From assembly GCA_900767915.1 (NCBI GenBank), contig CAAGAX010000015.1, positions 1 to 64,000 on the forward strand: DNA of 64,000 bases, given 5' to 3'. A program made the position numbers and the translations under genes. Of this stretch, positions 19,189 through 27,797 are shown piece by piece (positions within the stretch are counted from its first letter, which is position 1; every line of letters starts with the position of its first letter). The stretch is from Acholeplasmatales bacterium (GTDB lineage Bacteria; Bacillota_I; Bacilli_A; Acholeplasmatales; Anaeroplasmataceae). The notes beneath the pieces were generated by a model. It did not search any database. It saw only the letters and a list, made by a program, of their open reading frames with translations, and was not told the DNA's origin.

Positions 19189-20982
19189 ATGTGTGGAATA
19201 CTATATAAAAGTAGGCTTTATGAAAAAACTAATGAAGAATTATTTATTACTGCATTAAGAACCATTAAGCATAGAGGACCTGATGAAGAAGGAATTTTAT
19301 TTACAAATAATCATATGCTAGGGCATGAAAGATTATCTATTGTTGATTTAAAAGCTGGTCATCAGCCTATGAGTATTATTAATAAGCATTTAATATATAA
19401 TGGTGAATTATATAATTTAGATGAATTAACTAAAATGCTCGATAATTCCTCTTTAAAGGGAGATACAAATGTTTTAATTGAGCTTTTAAATAAATATGGA
19501 ATAAGTATTTTAGATAAGCTTAATGGAATATATGGATTTGTCTTTATTGATGATGATATGGTTTATGCGGCAAGAGATCCTTTTGGAGTGAAGCCTCTTT
19601 TTTATTCCTTAATTAATAATGATATTATTATTTCTTCAGAAATAAAGGCTATTTTAAAGCTAAGAGGAGAAGCAGTTGTTGATTCTATAGGCTTAAAAGA
19701 GCTATTAGGTATGGGACCTTCTCATAGTGTTGGTAAAACTATTTATAAGGATATTTATGAGCTTCCACCTGGATGCTATTTAAAATTTAAGGATTCTAAA
19801 TTAGAAATTGTTAAATATTATACCTTACCTACATATAAGATTAATATGAGCTATAATGATTGTAAAAACAAAGTAAGAGAATTACTTGTTGATGCAATTA
19901 AAAGACAAATGATTTCTGATTTGGATGTTGCGACATTTTTATCAGGAGGGCTTGATTCATCTATTATATCTACAATTGTAGCTAAAAATAAAGAAAAGCT
20001 AGATTGCTATACAATTGATTATCAAGATAATGAAAAGGATTTTAAGCCTAATGAATTTGAAAGTAGTAGAGATTATGATTATGCTTTATTAGTTAGTAAT
20101 GATATTAAAGCTAATTTAAATAAAGCTTTAATAGATAATGATACGTTAATTAATAATTTAAAAAGAGCGGTTATTTATAGGGATGGTCCTGGTATGACTG
20201 ATATTGATTCTTCAATGATTTATATTGCAGAAGAAATATCTAAAAAATATAAGGTTGCGTTATCCGGTGAATGTGCTGATGAGCTATTTGGAGGATATAG
20301 CTGGTTTTATACTAAGGCAAAGGAAAAAAATACATTTCCTTGGATTAGAAATTTAAGCGATAGGGAAGATTTATTAAATGAGAAATGGAAGAATAAGCTT
20401 AATATTAGTGAATATGTTAAAAAAGAATATCAAATGGCTTTAAATGAAGCACCTATTTCTAATTTAGATACTCAATTAGAAATAAATGAAAGAAGAATGA
20501 CTTATCTTAATATAAGATATTTTATGACTAATTTACTAGATCGTAAGGATAGAATGACTATGGGTGCGATACCTCCTTTAGAAGCAAGAGTACCATTTTG
20601 TGATAAAAAATTAGTTGAGTTTTTATATAATTTACCATTTAAATATAAATATCGCTTTAAAACTGAAAAGAAGATTTTGAGGGATGCCTTTAGTGATTGT
20701 TTAAATGAAAAGGTAATTAATAGAAAAAAGAGTCCATATCCAAAGAGTAATTCAAAGGAATATGAAAATAGAATAAAAGAGCTTTTAAAAGATGTATTAA
20801 AGGATAAGAATAGTATTTTATATGAATTATTTGATATTGAAAAAATAAATAGATTATTAGATTCTAATAAGGAGCTAGATACTCCATGGTATGGTCAATT
20901 AATGAGAAAGACTGCTTTCTTTGCATATTTATACCAAATTGATTTTTGGTATAAGAAATATAATATAAGGATTGAGGATTAA
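19189..20982 (+). CDS. asnB: Asparagine synthase (glutamine-hydrolysing)
   Basis: 597 aa. Makes asparagine from aspartate, glutamine and ATP. The mature N-terminus is MCGI with the nucleophilic Cys2 of the class II glutaminase domain; RHRGPDEEG-type (IKHRGPDEEG) and YNGELYN follow. The synthetase domain has the ATP pyrophosphatase motif FLSGGLDSS (about 250-258) and SGECADELFGGY (about 359-370). Length is normal for the family. RBS GGAG. The stop codon overlaps the next start (TAATG), so the following small gene is coupled to it. Confidence 0.95.
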   Translation: MCGILYKSRLYEKTNEELFITALRTIKHRGPDEEGILFTNNHMLGHERLSIVDLKAGHQPMSIINKHLIYNGELYNLDELTKMLDNSSLKGDTNVLIELLNKYGISILDKLNGIYGFVFIDDDMVYAARDPFGVKPLFYSLINNDIIISSEIKAILKLRGEAVVDSIGLKELLGMGPSHSVGKTIYKDIYELPPGCYLKFKDSKLEIVKYYTLPTYKINMSYNDCKNKVRELLVDAIKRQMISDLDVATFLSGGLDSSIISTIVAKNKEKLDCYTIDYQDNEKDFKPNEFESSRDYDYALLVSNDIKANLNKALIDNDTLINNLKRAVIYRDGPGMTDIDSSMIYIAEEISKKYKVALSGECADELFGGYSWFYTKAKEKNTFPWIRNLSDREDLLNEKWKNKLNISEYVKKEYQMALNEAPISNLDTQLEINERRMTYLNIRYFMTNLLDRKDRMTMGAIPPLEARVPFCDKKLVEFLYNLPFKYKYRFKTEKKILRDAFSDCLNEKVINRKKSPYPKSNSKEYENRIKELLKDVLKDKNSILYELFDIEKINRLLDSNKELDTPWYGQLMRKTAFFAYLYQIDFWYKKYNIRIED

Positions 20983-21311
20983 TGGAAAATTTTGATTTTA
21001 TAAATAAGCTTCTTGATGGAAGAATTGTATTTGGAGCTAAAGAAAATATTAATGAAAGAATAGGATTAATTCCTGTTTATTCAACTAAAATACAATTTTT
21101 CAATTTGAAAACTGATATAAAAAATAATTCAGGTGATGGAGGAAGTGGAAGTATAAGTATTAAGCCAATTTGTATTTTAAAGATTAATGGAGATAGCGTT
21201 GATATTATTAATTTATCAGATGAGGTATCTCATGATAGATTATTAGATGGTATACCTTCTATACTTTCTAATGTAGATATTAATAGCCTATTTAAGGGGT
21301 TTAAGTCATAA
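20982..21311 (+). CDS. GerW/YtfJ-like small protein
   Basis: 109 aa. The layout resembles the sporulation protein YtfJ/GerW: FGAKENINERIGLIPVY, then a glycine-rich GDGGSGSISIKP and a hydrophobic strand CILKINGDSVDIINL, matching the family pattern of a Gly-rich loop followed by VKPxAFLVI. It begins on the last base of the asnB stop, so translation is coupled. The remaining C-terminus is short and unremarkable. GerW is tied to spore germination in Bacillus; coupling to asnB here suggests a different or wider role. Assignment by pattern only. Confidence 0.6.
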   Translation: MENFDFINKLLDGRIVFGAKENINERIGLIPVYSTKIQFFNLKTDIKNNSGDGGSGSISIKPICILKINGDSVDIINLSDEVSHDRLLDGIPSILSNVDINSLFKGFKS

Positions 21312-21347
21312 AAAAAGAGTCTTGTTTATTCAAGACTGTTTTTTTTA
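21312..21347 (+). terminator. Bidirectional terminator
   Basis: AGTCTTG-TTTATT-CAAGACT flanked by A7 on the left and T7 on the right, directly after the asnB operon. Confidence 0.85.
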
Positions 21348-21587
21348 TTGTAGTGTCTCAGGCATGGTACTAATCTTACTGGTAAAAGTAAAGTCACGAT
21401 TATTTAGCCAAGTGTTCTAAATATTAAGCCGTTAATAGTAATAATATGGGGAAAATGAGGTTAACTTTAGATTGACTCTAAAGCTACTAGAAATAGCTAG
21501 TAAGAAAAAGGGAAGACTAGGACTCCTCAACCTTTATAAATGACCTTTACCTACAATGCAATGGGAGTGATAAAGAATTATTTTCCT
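21348..21587. other. Possible structured noncoding stretch between convergent genes
   Basis: 240 bases with higher G+C than other spacers and no open frame. It contains perfect small hairpins CTTTAGA-TTGAC-TCTAAAG and TACTAG-AAATAG-CTAGTA side by side, and outer complementary pairs GGTT/AACC and GGTAAA/TTTACC. It could be a small RNA or a decayed element. I cannot match it to a known RNA family. Confidence 0.35.
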
Positions 21588-23858
21588 CTATATTAAAGTG
21601 ATATTTATGATATCATTTTTTAAATTATTTAAGTTATCTATTTCATATTTTTTATTATTATATTTAACTATAATTTTTTTATATAATTCATATCCATTAT
21701 GTAATAGCTTAATAGATATTAAATTATTGTTATGATTAATTTCATATAAATTGTATTCATTATTTTGATATTTAAAATCACTACCATTATCTTGATAATG
21801 AATATAGCTTCCATTTCCATTAAAAACATTAAGGATTAAGGTATCCTCATTATCATCAATATATTGTTTTAAAGGATATTCTGGAATAATAGCTCCTTCC
21901 TTAATAAAAACAGGCATTGTATCTAATGGAGCATCTACAATATGATATCCACTCTCAAATTTTTCATTTGTAAAATAATTATACCAATTACCTTTTGGTA
22001 AATATACCATTTTCTTTTTAGCCCCTTCTAATACTACAGGAGAAGCAAGTAGACTATTACCTAGCATTAATTCATCATTTAATTCAAAGGTATTAACATC
22101 ATCCTCATATTCTAAAACAAGGGGTCTAAATACTGGGATACCTGTTTTTGATGCTTCATAAAATAAATCATAAATATAAGGAATAATTTGATATCTAAAA
22201 TTAACTGCTTTTCTATAAATATCAAGTAATTCATTATCATAGCACCAAGGCTCTTGATGTCTAGTTCCCATAGCTGAATGATTTCTAAATAATGGCGTAA
22301 CACTTCCCAACCATACCCATCTTGCTAGTAGCTCCTTTGTGGCATCCCCACTAAAGCCTCCTACATCACATCCTGAAAATGAAAAGCCTGACATGCCTAG
22401 ATTTAATATAATAGGAATAGCCATTTCTAAATGAGACCAAATACTATGATTATCTCCAGTCCAAACTGTTGAATATTTTTGAGTGCCACTATACGCAGCA
22501 CGTGTAATTATATAAGGACGTCTTTTATCATATTTTTTTAGTCCTTCATATGTGGATTTGGCCATATAATGGGCATATACATTATGAACCTCATCATGAT
22601 AATAAATTTTGTCATTTTCTCCTTTAAATTCAACATTATCTGGTAAAGGACCCTTAAAGGAAGCTGGCTCATTCATATCATTCCATATTCCTCTAACACC
22701 TAAATCTATTAGAAATTTAGTATTGTCACTCCAAAAGCTTTGAACCTTAGGATTTATGAATGAAGGGAAAACTGCTTCGCCTGGCCATACCTCATTAATA
22801 TAGGTTTTATTATTTAGTGTTGCTGCATAGCCATTTTTTTCTATTTCATCATAAATATAATATCCCTTTTCCTTTTTAACACCTGGGTCAATTATAGTTA
22901 CAACCTTAAAGCCTTCATTTTTTAAATCATCTATTGTTCCCTTAAGATTAGGAAATTTTTCCTCACTATATGTAAATACCTTATAGTTATCCATATAATC
23001 GATATCTAAGAATAATGTATCACAAGGTATTTTATTCTTTCTATATTCCTTAGCTATATATAAAAGCTCATCCTTATTCATATAGCTCCATCTTGATTGT
23101 TGATGACCTAAGGTAAATCTTTGAGGTAATGGTACTCTACCTGTAATATTTGTATATCCTTTTATTACATCCTTAATAGATTTTCCTCCAATAAAGAAGT
23201 AATTAATCTTACCCTTATCAAAAGCTATTTTAATATAATCACTATTTTCTTTTCCTAAATCAAAATAGCTTTTATATGTAACATCATAAAAATATCCATA
23301 ATTATAATTTTTATTATGAACAATAAAAAAAGGAATAGATTTATATAAGCTTTTAAATGTATCAACATGAGGAGCTGGATTATCAGTATTCCAATTTTCA
23401 TATTCATAATTTCTTTTATTTAAAAATCCAGTTTTTTCACCAAGACCATATATGTAATCATCATTATTTATTTTTTTATTCCAAACAAATTTATATTTAT
23501 TTTTCTTATTAACATTATGTCCTTCTTTTTCTAATAGCTCATAGTTAGTAATTTCATTATTATTTTCTAAAATAACATTATCACTAGACAATAAAACATC
23601 ATTATTATAAATATCAATCATAAAATCATTTTTAACTATTATTTTATATGAATTAGTAATGATATTTAATTCATCATTTTCCATATAAGCTTTAAATTTA
23701 ACATTATCCTTAGCTTTAATATCAATTTGTAGATCACTTAATGTACTCTCTTTAAAATTAAATATAGTATCATCTAAAATAGCTACAATTCTTTCATAGT
23801 ATTCAAATTCAATATGAATTTGATTTTTAATAATTGAAAAATTTTTAATCTTGTTCAT
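21588..23858 (-). CDS. Glycoside hydrolase family 31 (alpha-glucosidase type)
   Basis: 756 aa with GH31 domain order: N-terminal beta-sandwich (1-220), TIM barrel (about 240-570), C-terminal beta domains. The catalytic nucleophile lies in GIWNDMNEPASF (about residue 392), the acid/base region is TVWTGDNHSIW (about 457-467), and YIYGLGEKTG is the usual N-terminal marker. It hydrolyses terminal alpha-glucosidic (or alpha-xylosidic) bonds of oligosaccharides. No signal peptide, so it acts on imported sugars, possibly those brought in by a transporter using the MsmX-like ATPase at 27798. RBS AAGGAGA. Monocistronic. Confidence 0.92.
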   Translation of the reverse strand: MNKIKNFSIIKNQIHIEFEYYERIVAILDDTIFNFKESTLSDLQIDIKAKDNVKFKAYMENDELNIITNSYKIIVKNDFMIDIYNNDVLLSSDNVILENNNEITNYELLEKEGHNVNKKNKYKFVWNKKINNDDYIYGLGEKTGFLNKRNYEYENWNTDNPAPHVDTFKSLYKSIPFFIVHNKNYNYGYFYDVTYKSYFDLGKENSDYIKIAFDKGKINYFFIGGKSIKDVIKGYTNITGRVPLPQRFTLGHQQSRWSYMNKDELLYIAKEYRKNKIPCDTLFLDIDYMDNYKVFTYSEEKFPNLKGTIDDLKNEGFKVVTIIDPGVKKEKGYYIYDEIEKNGYAATLNNKTYINEVWPGEAVFPSFINPKVQSFWSDNTKFLIDLGVRGIWNDMNEPASFKGPLPDNVEFKGENDKIYYHDEVHNVYAHYMAKSTYEGLKKYDKRRPYIITRAAYSGTQKYSTVWTGDNHSIWSHLEMAIPIILNLGMSGFSFSGCDVGGFSGDATKELLARWVWLGSVTPLFRNHSAMGTRHQEPWCYDNELLDIYRKAVNFRYQIIPYIYDLFYEASKTGIPVFRPLVLEYEDDVNTFELNDELMLGNSLLASPVVLEGAKKKMVYLPKGNWYNYFTNEKFESGYHIVDAPLDTMPVFIKEGAIIPEYPLKQYIDDNEDTLILNVFNGNGSYIHYQDNGSDFKYQNNEYNLYEINHNNNLISIKLLHNGYELYKKIIVKYNNKKYEIDNLNNLKNDIINITLI

Positions 23859-23967
23859 ATTTATCTCCTTATTTAGTTTAAAAAAAATTCTTTTAAAATT
23901 ATTTTATCATAAATATAAATAAATAGAATATAAAAAATAATAAAACATAAATTTAAATGGTGATTCT

Positions 23968-25380
23968 ATGCTTATAATAACAAAGCTTTATGCCTCCTTA
24001 GCTATATTCCAGCAATCACATTATAATATTAAGGTATATTTAAGCTATTATTTACATAATCTAATGTATTATTTTATTATTCCATTATTTTTATCCTTAT
24101 TTTATTTTATAAATCCTTATCTTTTAATTATAGTAGATATATATTCATTATTATTTTTAAGATTTAAGGTTAAATTAAAATTTACAAAAAGAATTATTAA
24201 AATTATATTATTATTTATTTTGTTATTGCCATTATTATTAATACCATATAGCTTTTATTTATTTATAATTTTAGAAATAATAATAATTCCTATATATTTA
24301 TTAGAAGGATTAATAGAACTACCTAAAAAAAGAAAAATAATTAAATCAGCTAAAAATAAATTATTAGATTTTAATGGTGATATTATTGGTATAACAGGAA
24401 GCTCTGGTAAAACTACTACAAAAAACTTTTTTTCTATTATATTTAATGCTTATAAAACACCTAAAAGCTATAATACTCCTTTAGGAATAGCTAATTCAAT
24501 TAATAATTCTACTTTGATTAAGTATGATTATTTAATAATAGAAATGGGAGTTTCTAAAAAAAGAGATATGGATGAATTATTAAATTTAGTAAGGCCTAAA
24601 ATAATGGTATTAACTAATATATTGCCTATGCATATAGATGGGTTAGGTAGTATTGATGGAGTATTTAAAGAAAAGATAAAAGCATTTAAGTATTCTAAAA
24701 TAAGTATTTGTAATTATGAATCAGAATATATTAGAAAGCATTTTTTAAATCCAACTATTTCTTATGGATTTAATTATGGTATTTATCAAGCTAAAAATAT
24801 AAATAATGGTAATTTTGATTTATATTATAAGGATAATTATTTATTGAATATAGATAGTAATTGTAATAATAATCTTGAAATTTTAGATTTATTAGCTCCT
24901 TTATCTTTATATCATTATTTAGGATATGATTTAAAGCTATTAAAGCTTAAGCTTTTAAATCTAATTCATGAAAAGAATAGATTTGAAATAAGAAAAAATA
25001 ATAATCATATAATTTATGATGATTCCTATAATTCTAATATAGAGGGCTTTAAAGAAGCATTAAAGCTTAGCTATAATGAAAATATTAGAAATATTTTAAT
25101 TACACCTGGTATAGTAGAATTAGGTAAATATAAAACAATTATAAATAAGGAGCTTTCATTTTATATTGCTTCATATATTAATGATGTAATATTAGTTGGA
25201 GGATTTGAGGTTATTGATTTATATTATGAATTAAAGAAATATAAAGTTAGAGTATATAGAGTAATATCGTTTAAGGAGGGCTATAAGCTATATAAGGAAA
25301 TTATAAAAAAGCTTGATAGTAGTATTTTATTAATTGAAAATGATTTACCAGATATTTATAGGAGGAGATTATTTGTATGA
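23968..25380 (+). CDS. murF: MurF-like Mur ligase with an N-terminal membrane module
   Basis: 470 aa. Residues 1-115 form about four hydrophobic helices, not part of the usual MurF. From about 135 a Mur ligase core follows: P-loop GITGSSGKTTT (about 141-151), YNTPLGIANSINN (about 168-180), LIIEMGVSKKRDM, and YDDSYNSNIEGFKEAL in the C-terminal domain. MurF adds D-Ala-D-Ala to UDP-MurNAc-tripeptide in the cytoplasm. The ATGA overlap with the D-Ala-D-Ala ligase supports that substrate. The membrane part may tether the step near MraY/MurG; this is inference. It could instead be another Mur-type ligase, but the Ddl partner argues for MurF. Confidence 0.8.
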   Translation: MLIITKLYASLAIFQQSHYNIKVYLSYYLHNLMYYFIIPLFLSLFYFINPYLLIIVDIYSLLFLRFKVKLKFTKRIIKIILLFILLLPLLLIPYSFYLFIILEIIIIPIYLLEGLIELPKKRKIIKSAKNKLLDFNGDIIGITGSSGKTTTKNFFSIIFNAYKTPKSYNTPLGIANSINNSTLIKYDYLIIEMGVSKKRDMDELLNLVRPKIMVLTNILPMHIDGLGSIDGVFKEKIKAFKYSKISICNYESEYIRKHFLNPTISYGFNYGIYQAKNINNGNFDLYYKDNYLLNIDSNCNNNLEILDLLAPLSLYHYLGYDLKLLKLKLLNLIHEKNRFEIRKNNNHIIYDDSYNSNIEGFKEALKLSYNENIRNILITPGIVELGKYKTIINKELSFYIASYINDVILVGGFEVIDLYYELKKYKVRVYRVISFKEGYKLYKEIIKKLDSSILLIENDLPDIYRRRLFV

Positions 25381-26360
25381 ATGTAGGTATTTTGTTTGGT
25401 GGTAATTCCTTAGAGCATGAAATATCTATTATTTCAGCCTTTCAAGTTAAGAATAGAATTAAAGATAAATATAATGTAATAATGATTTATAGTGATTTTA
25501 ATAGTAATATACATAATGCAAGTAGATGTAGCCTTAATAGCTTTAAGAGAAAAAAAATTAAGCATTTAAGAAAAACTTATTTTAAGAAAAATGGCATAAA
25601 GAATAAAAAAATAGATGTAATGATATTATTAGGTCATGGAGAAAATAGTGAGGATGGAGTATTTCAAGGATTAATGAGATATTATTCTATTCCTTATATA
25701 GGGTCTGATTTATTTGCCTCTAGTGTTTCTATTGATAAATGGTTAACATATTTATTTTTGAAAAATGATATTTTAATGCTTGAAAAAATAAATTATTGTG
25801 AAAATGATTTTTTAGAAAATAAAAAAATAAATTATCCTTTAATGATTATAAAGCCTAGATATGGTGGTTCTTCAATTGGTATTAAAGTTTGTAAAAAGGA
25901 AGAAGCATATCCTATCTTAGGTAAGCTAATATATGAATATAAAAATGTTATAATTGAGCCATTTATTGAAAATGTGATGGAATATACTCAGGCTATATCT
26001 AATAATTATATATCGAAAATAGAGGTTATAAGGAAGAATAAATTTTATGATTTTAAAGAAAAATATTCTTCTGATAATAAATTAATAGCTAAGGAATTTA
26101 TTATAGATCAGGAATTAGATAAGCTATCTAGAAAAATATATAAGCTTATTAATGCTAGTGGAATTATTAGAATTGATTATTTTAAAATTAATAATAAATA
26201 TTATTTAAATGAAATTAATACTTTGCCTGGAGCAATGGGAAGCTATTTATTTGATAATTTTATTGAGGTTTTAGAGGATGAAATTAAAATAGCACTAAAT
26301 AGGGAATTAAAAAGATATGATTATATTGGTTTTCTAATGAATTCAAATATTGAAAAATAA
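25377..26360 (+). CDS. ddl: D-alanine--D-alanine ligase
   Basis: 327 aa ATP-grasp enzyme making the D-Ala-D-Ala dipeptide for the stem peptide. The N-terminal GILFGGNSLEHEISIISA is diagnostic. It is followed by GHGENSEDGVFQG (about 82-94), the ATP-binding PLMIIKPRYGGSSIGI (about 155-170) and INEINTLPGAM near 282, which carries metal ligands. RBS GGAGGAG lies inside the end of murF, overlapping by 4 bases, so product and consumer of the dipeptide are made together. Length is normal. Confidence 0.93.
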   Translation: MNVGILFGGNSLEHEISIISAFQVKNRIKDKYNVIMIYSDFNSNIHNASRCSLNSFKRKKIKHLRKTYFKKNGIKNKKIDVMILLGHGENSEDGVFQGLMRYYSIPYIGSDLFASSVSIDKWLTYLFLKNDILMLEKINYCENDFLENKKINYPLMIIKPRYGGSSIGIKVCKKEEAYPILGKLIYEYKNVIIEPFIENVMEYTQAISNNYISKIEVIRKNKFYDFKEKYSSDNKLIAKEFIIDQELDKLSRKIYKLINASGIIRIDYFKINNKYYLNEINTLPGAMGSYLFDNFIEVLEDEIKIALNRELKRYDYIGFLMNSNIEK

Positions 26361-26362
26361 TA

Positions 26363-26391
26363 TTTACATAATAATTTATTTTTAGTATAAT
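26363..26391 (+). promoter_or_regulatory. Promoter of the RDD gene
   Basis: TTTACA (26363-26368), 17 bases, TATAAT (26386-26391). Confidence 0.6.
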
Positions 26392-26411
26392 TTTGTTAAG
26401 AAGGTGAAAGT

Positions 26412-27143
26412 GTGAATGATGGAAGAGGAGTCTCTAGTGGTAGGAGATTTTTAGTATATTTTATAGATTTTTTTATCATTAGTACTGTTGTATCATTACT
26501 GATGCCAATAGTAGAATTAATATTTAAAAATATAAATGCTAATTATATAGCTTATAATACTGCCTATAACGAATTATATAATGCTTATTTAGATGTTTTA
26601 AAAGGAATTAGCAATATTAATAACTTATATGAATGTCTAAATAAAGTTATGCCATCATTAGGATTATATTTAGGCTTTTATCAATTAATACTTATTATAA
26701 TAATGCTAGTATATCTTATAATAATTCCTATTTTTAATAAAAAGCATTTAACCTTAGGAAGATTATTATGTAAGGTTAGAGTAGTATCCTTAAAGCATAA
26801 TGAGATGACTAAATCAGATATAATTATTCGTGAGACTTTGAGCTATTTATTTTATATGCTAATTCCATTTATTGGCTTTATTAGTGCTGTTTTCGCAATT
26901 TTAACAGGTGATTCTTTAGTTGATAAGTGTAGTAGTACTAGAATGATTTATGATAATTGTGATTCTATAGATAATAATGATAATATTGAGAATAGCTTTA
27001 ATAGTAATGATAAGAATTATAATGATGAGGTTATTAATGCGAAGGTTGATGTTATAAATGATGATGTTAATAATCATAATTCAAATAATGATTCTAAAAA
27101 CGATAATAATGATAATTCAGAAGATGAATATAAGACATTTTAG
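26412..27143 (+). CDS. RDD family membrane protein with Asn/Asp-rich tail
   Basis: 243 aa. Residues 1-165 form an RDD domain (first helix after GRRFLVYFIDFF, second near 95-115, third near 140-162 with the conserved Arg/Asp residues). The family is membrane-embedded and of uncertain transport function. Residues 178-243 are a low-complexity cytoplasmic tail built almost only of Asn, Asp, Ser, Val and Ile. GTG 26412 is used as start because AGGTGAAAG precedes it and no in-frame ATG follows nearby. The next gene starts 8 bases after the stop, so they likely form an operon. Confidence 0.8.
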   Translation: MNDGRGVSSGRRFLVYFIDFFIISTVVSLLMPIVELIFKNINANYIAYNTAYNELYNAYLDVLKGISNINNLYECLNKVMPSLGLYLGFYQLILIIIMLVYLIIIPIFNKKHLTLGRLLCKVRVVSLKHNEMTKSDIIIRETLSYLFYMLIPFIGFISAVFAILTGDSLVDKCSSTRMIYDNCDSIDNNDNIENSFNSNDKNYNDEVINAKVDVINDDVNNHNSNNDSKNDNNDNSEDEYKTF

Positions 27144-27151
27144 GTGATATT

Positions 27152-27700
27152 ATGTATGCAGTAGCCTTATATATAAGGAATAATGATATTAAAAAGGAAG
27201 TTTTTGATGTATTATTATCTTTAATTGGTAATAATGCTAGTCATAAGGAAATTAATGGCTTTGATGTTTTTTATCATAGACATGAAAATTGTGAAGAGAT
27301 TAAGCAATTGATTTTATCTCTCTCAACAGAATTTATGGTTCCTATTAAGGGTTATATTAGCTATGATAGAGAAACAGAAAAGCTTTTAGAGGAATTAAAG
27401 CTTGTTACCTTGGCTTTAAGAGATATGGGTAATGAAATTTATAATCTTAAGGAATTACTTCCTTTTATTAATGACTGTGCCTTAAAGAAGAAATTATTAG
27501 ATTTTATTTTAGATGGAACAGGAATTACAATTGAATTCATTAGAGAATTTGCTTTATCAGATTTAAATGTTAGCTTAGCTAGTAAAAAAATGTATATTCA
27601 TAGAAATACTATGATTTATAAGCTTGATAGGTTTTACCAGGATACACATTTTGATTTGAGGCATTTTATTGATTGTCATTTATTATATAGCTTAATTTAA
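27152..27700 (+). CDS. PucR/CdaR-type helix-turn-helix protein
   Basis: 182 aa. The C-terminal 55 residues match the PucR C-terminal helix-turn-helix (SDLNVSLASKKMYIHRNTMIYKLDRFYQDTHFDLR, with the RNTMIYKLDR signature and the closing LLYSLI). The N-terminal 120 residues are not recognised and are shorter than the GGDEF-like or GAF input domains usual in this family. Probably a DNA-binding regulator; targets are unknown, though the adjacent sugar-ABC ATPase gene with an inverted-repeat operator upstream is a candidate. RBS AGGTGAT. Confidence 0.75.
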   Translation: MYAVALYIRNNDIKKEVFDVLLSLIGNNASHKEINGFDVFYHRHENCEEIKQLILSLSTEFMVPIKGYISYDRETEKLLEELKLVTLALRDMGNEIYNLKELLPFINDCALKKKLLDFILDGTGITIEFIREFALSDLNVSLASKKMYIHRNTMIYKLDRFYQDTHFDLRHFIDCHLLYSLI

Positions 27701-27719
27701 AGGTCCTTGTGGCCTTTTT
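27699..27719 (+). terminator. Terminator after the PucR-like gene
   Basis: AAAGGTCC-TTGT-GGCCTTT overlapping the stop codon, followed by T5. Confidence 0.6.
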
Positions 27720-27724
27720 ATTTT

Positions 27725-27754
27725 TGTGCAATTTGCACATAGAATACGTTTACA
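27725..27754 (+). promoter_or_regulatory. Inverted repeat and cre-like site before the ABC ATPase
   Basis: TGTGCAA-T-TTGCACA (27725-27739) is a perfect inverted repeat. AGAATACGTTTACA (27741-27754) matches 11 of 14 positions of a consensus cre palindrome, with a perfect right half. Both lie upstream of and overlap the expected -35 region of TATAAT (27763-27768), so both are placed for repression. Confidence 0.45.
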
Positions 27755-27797
27755 TTTTAGAGTATAATTTCATTAGAATTAAATGGAGGAAATAATT

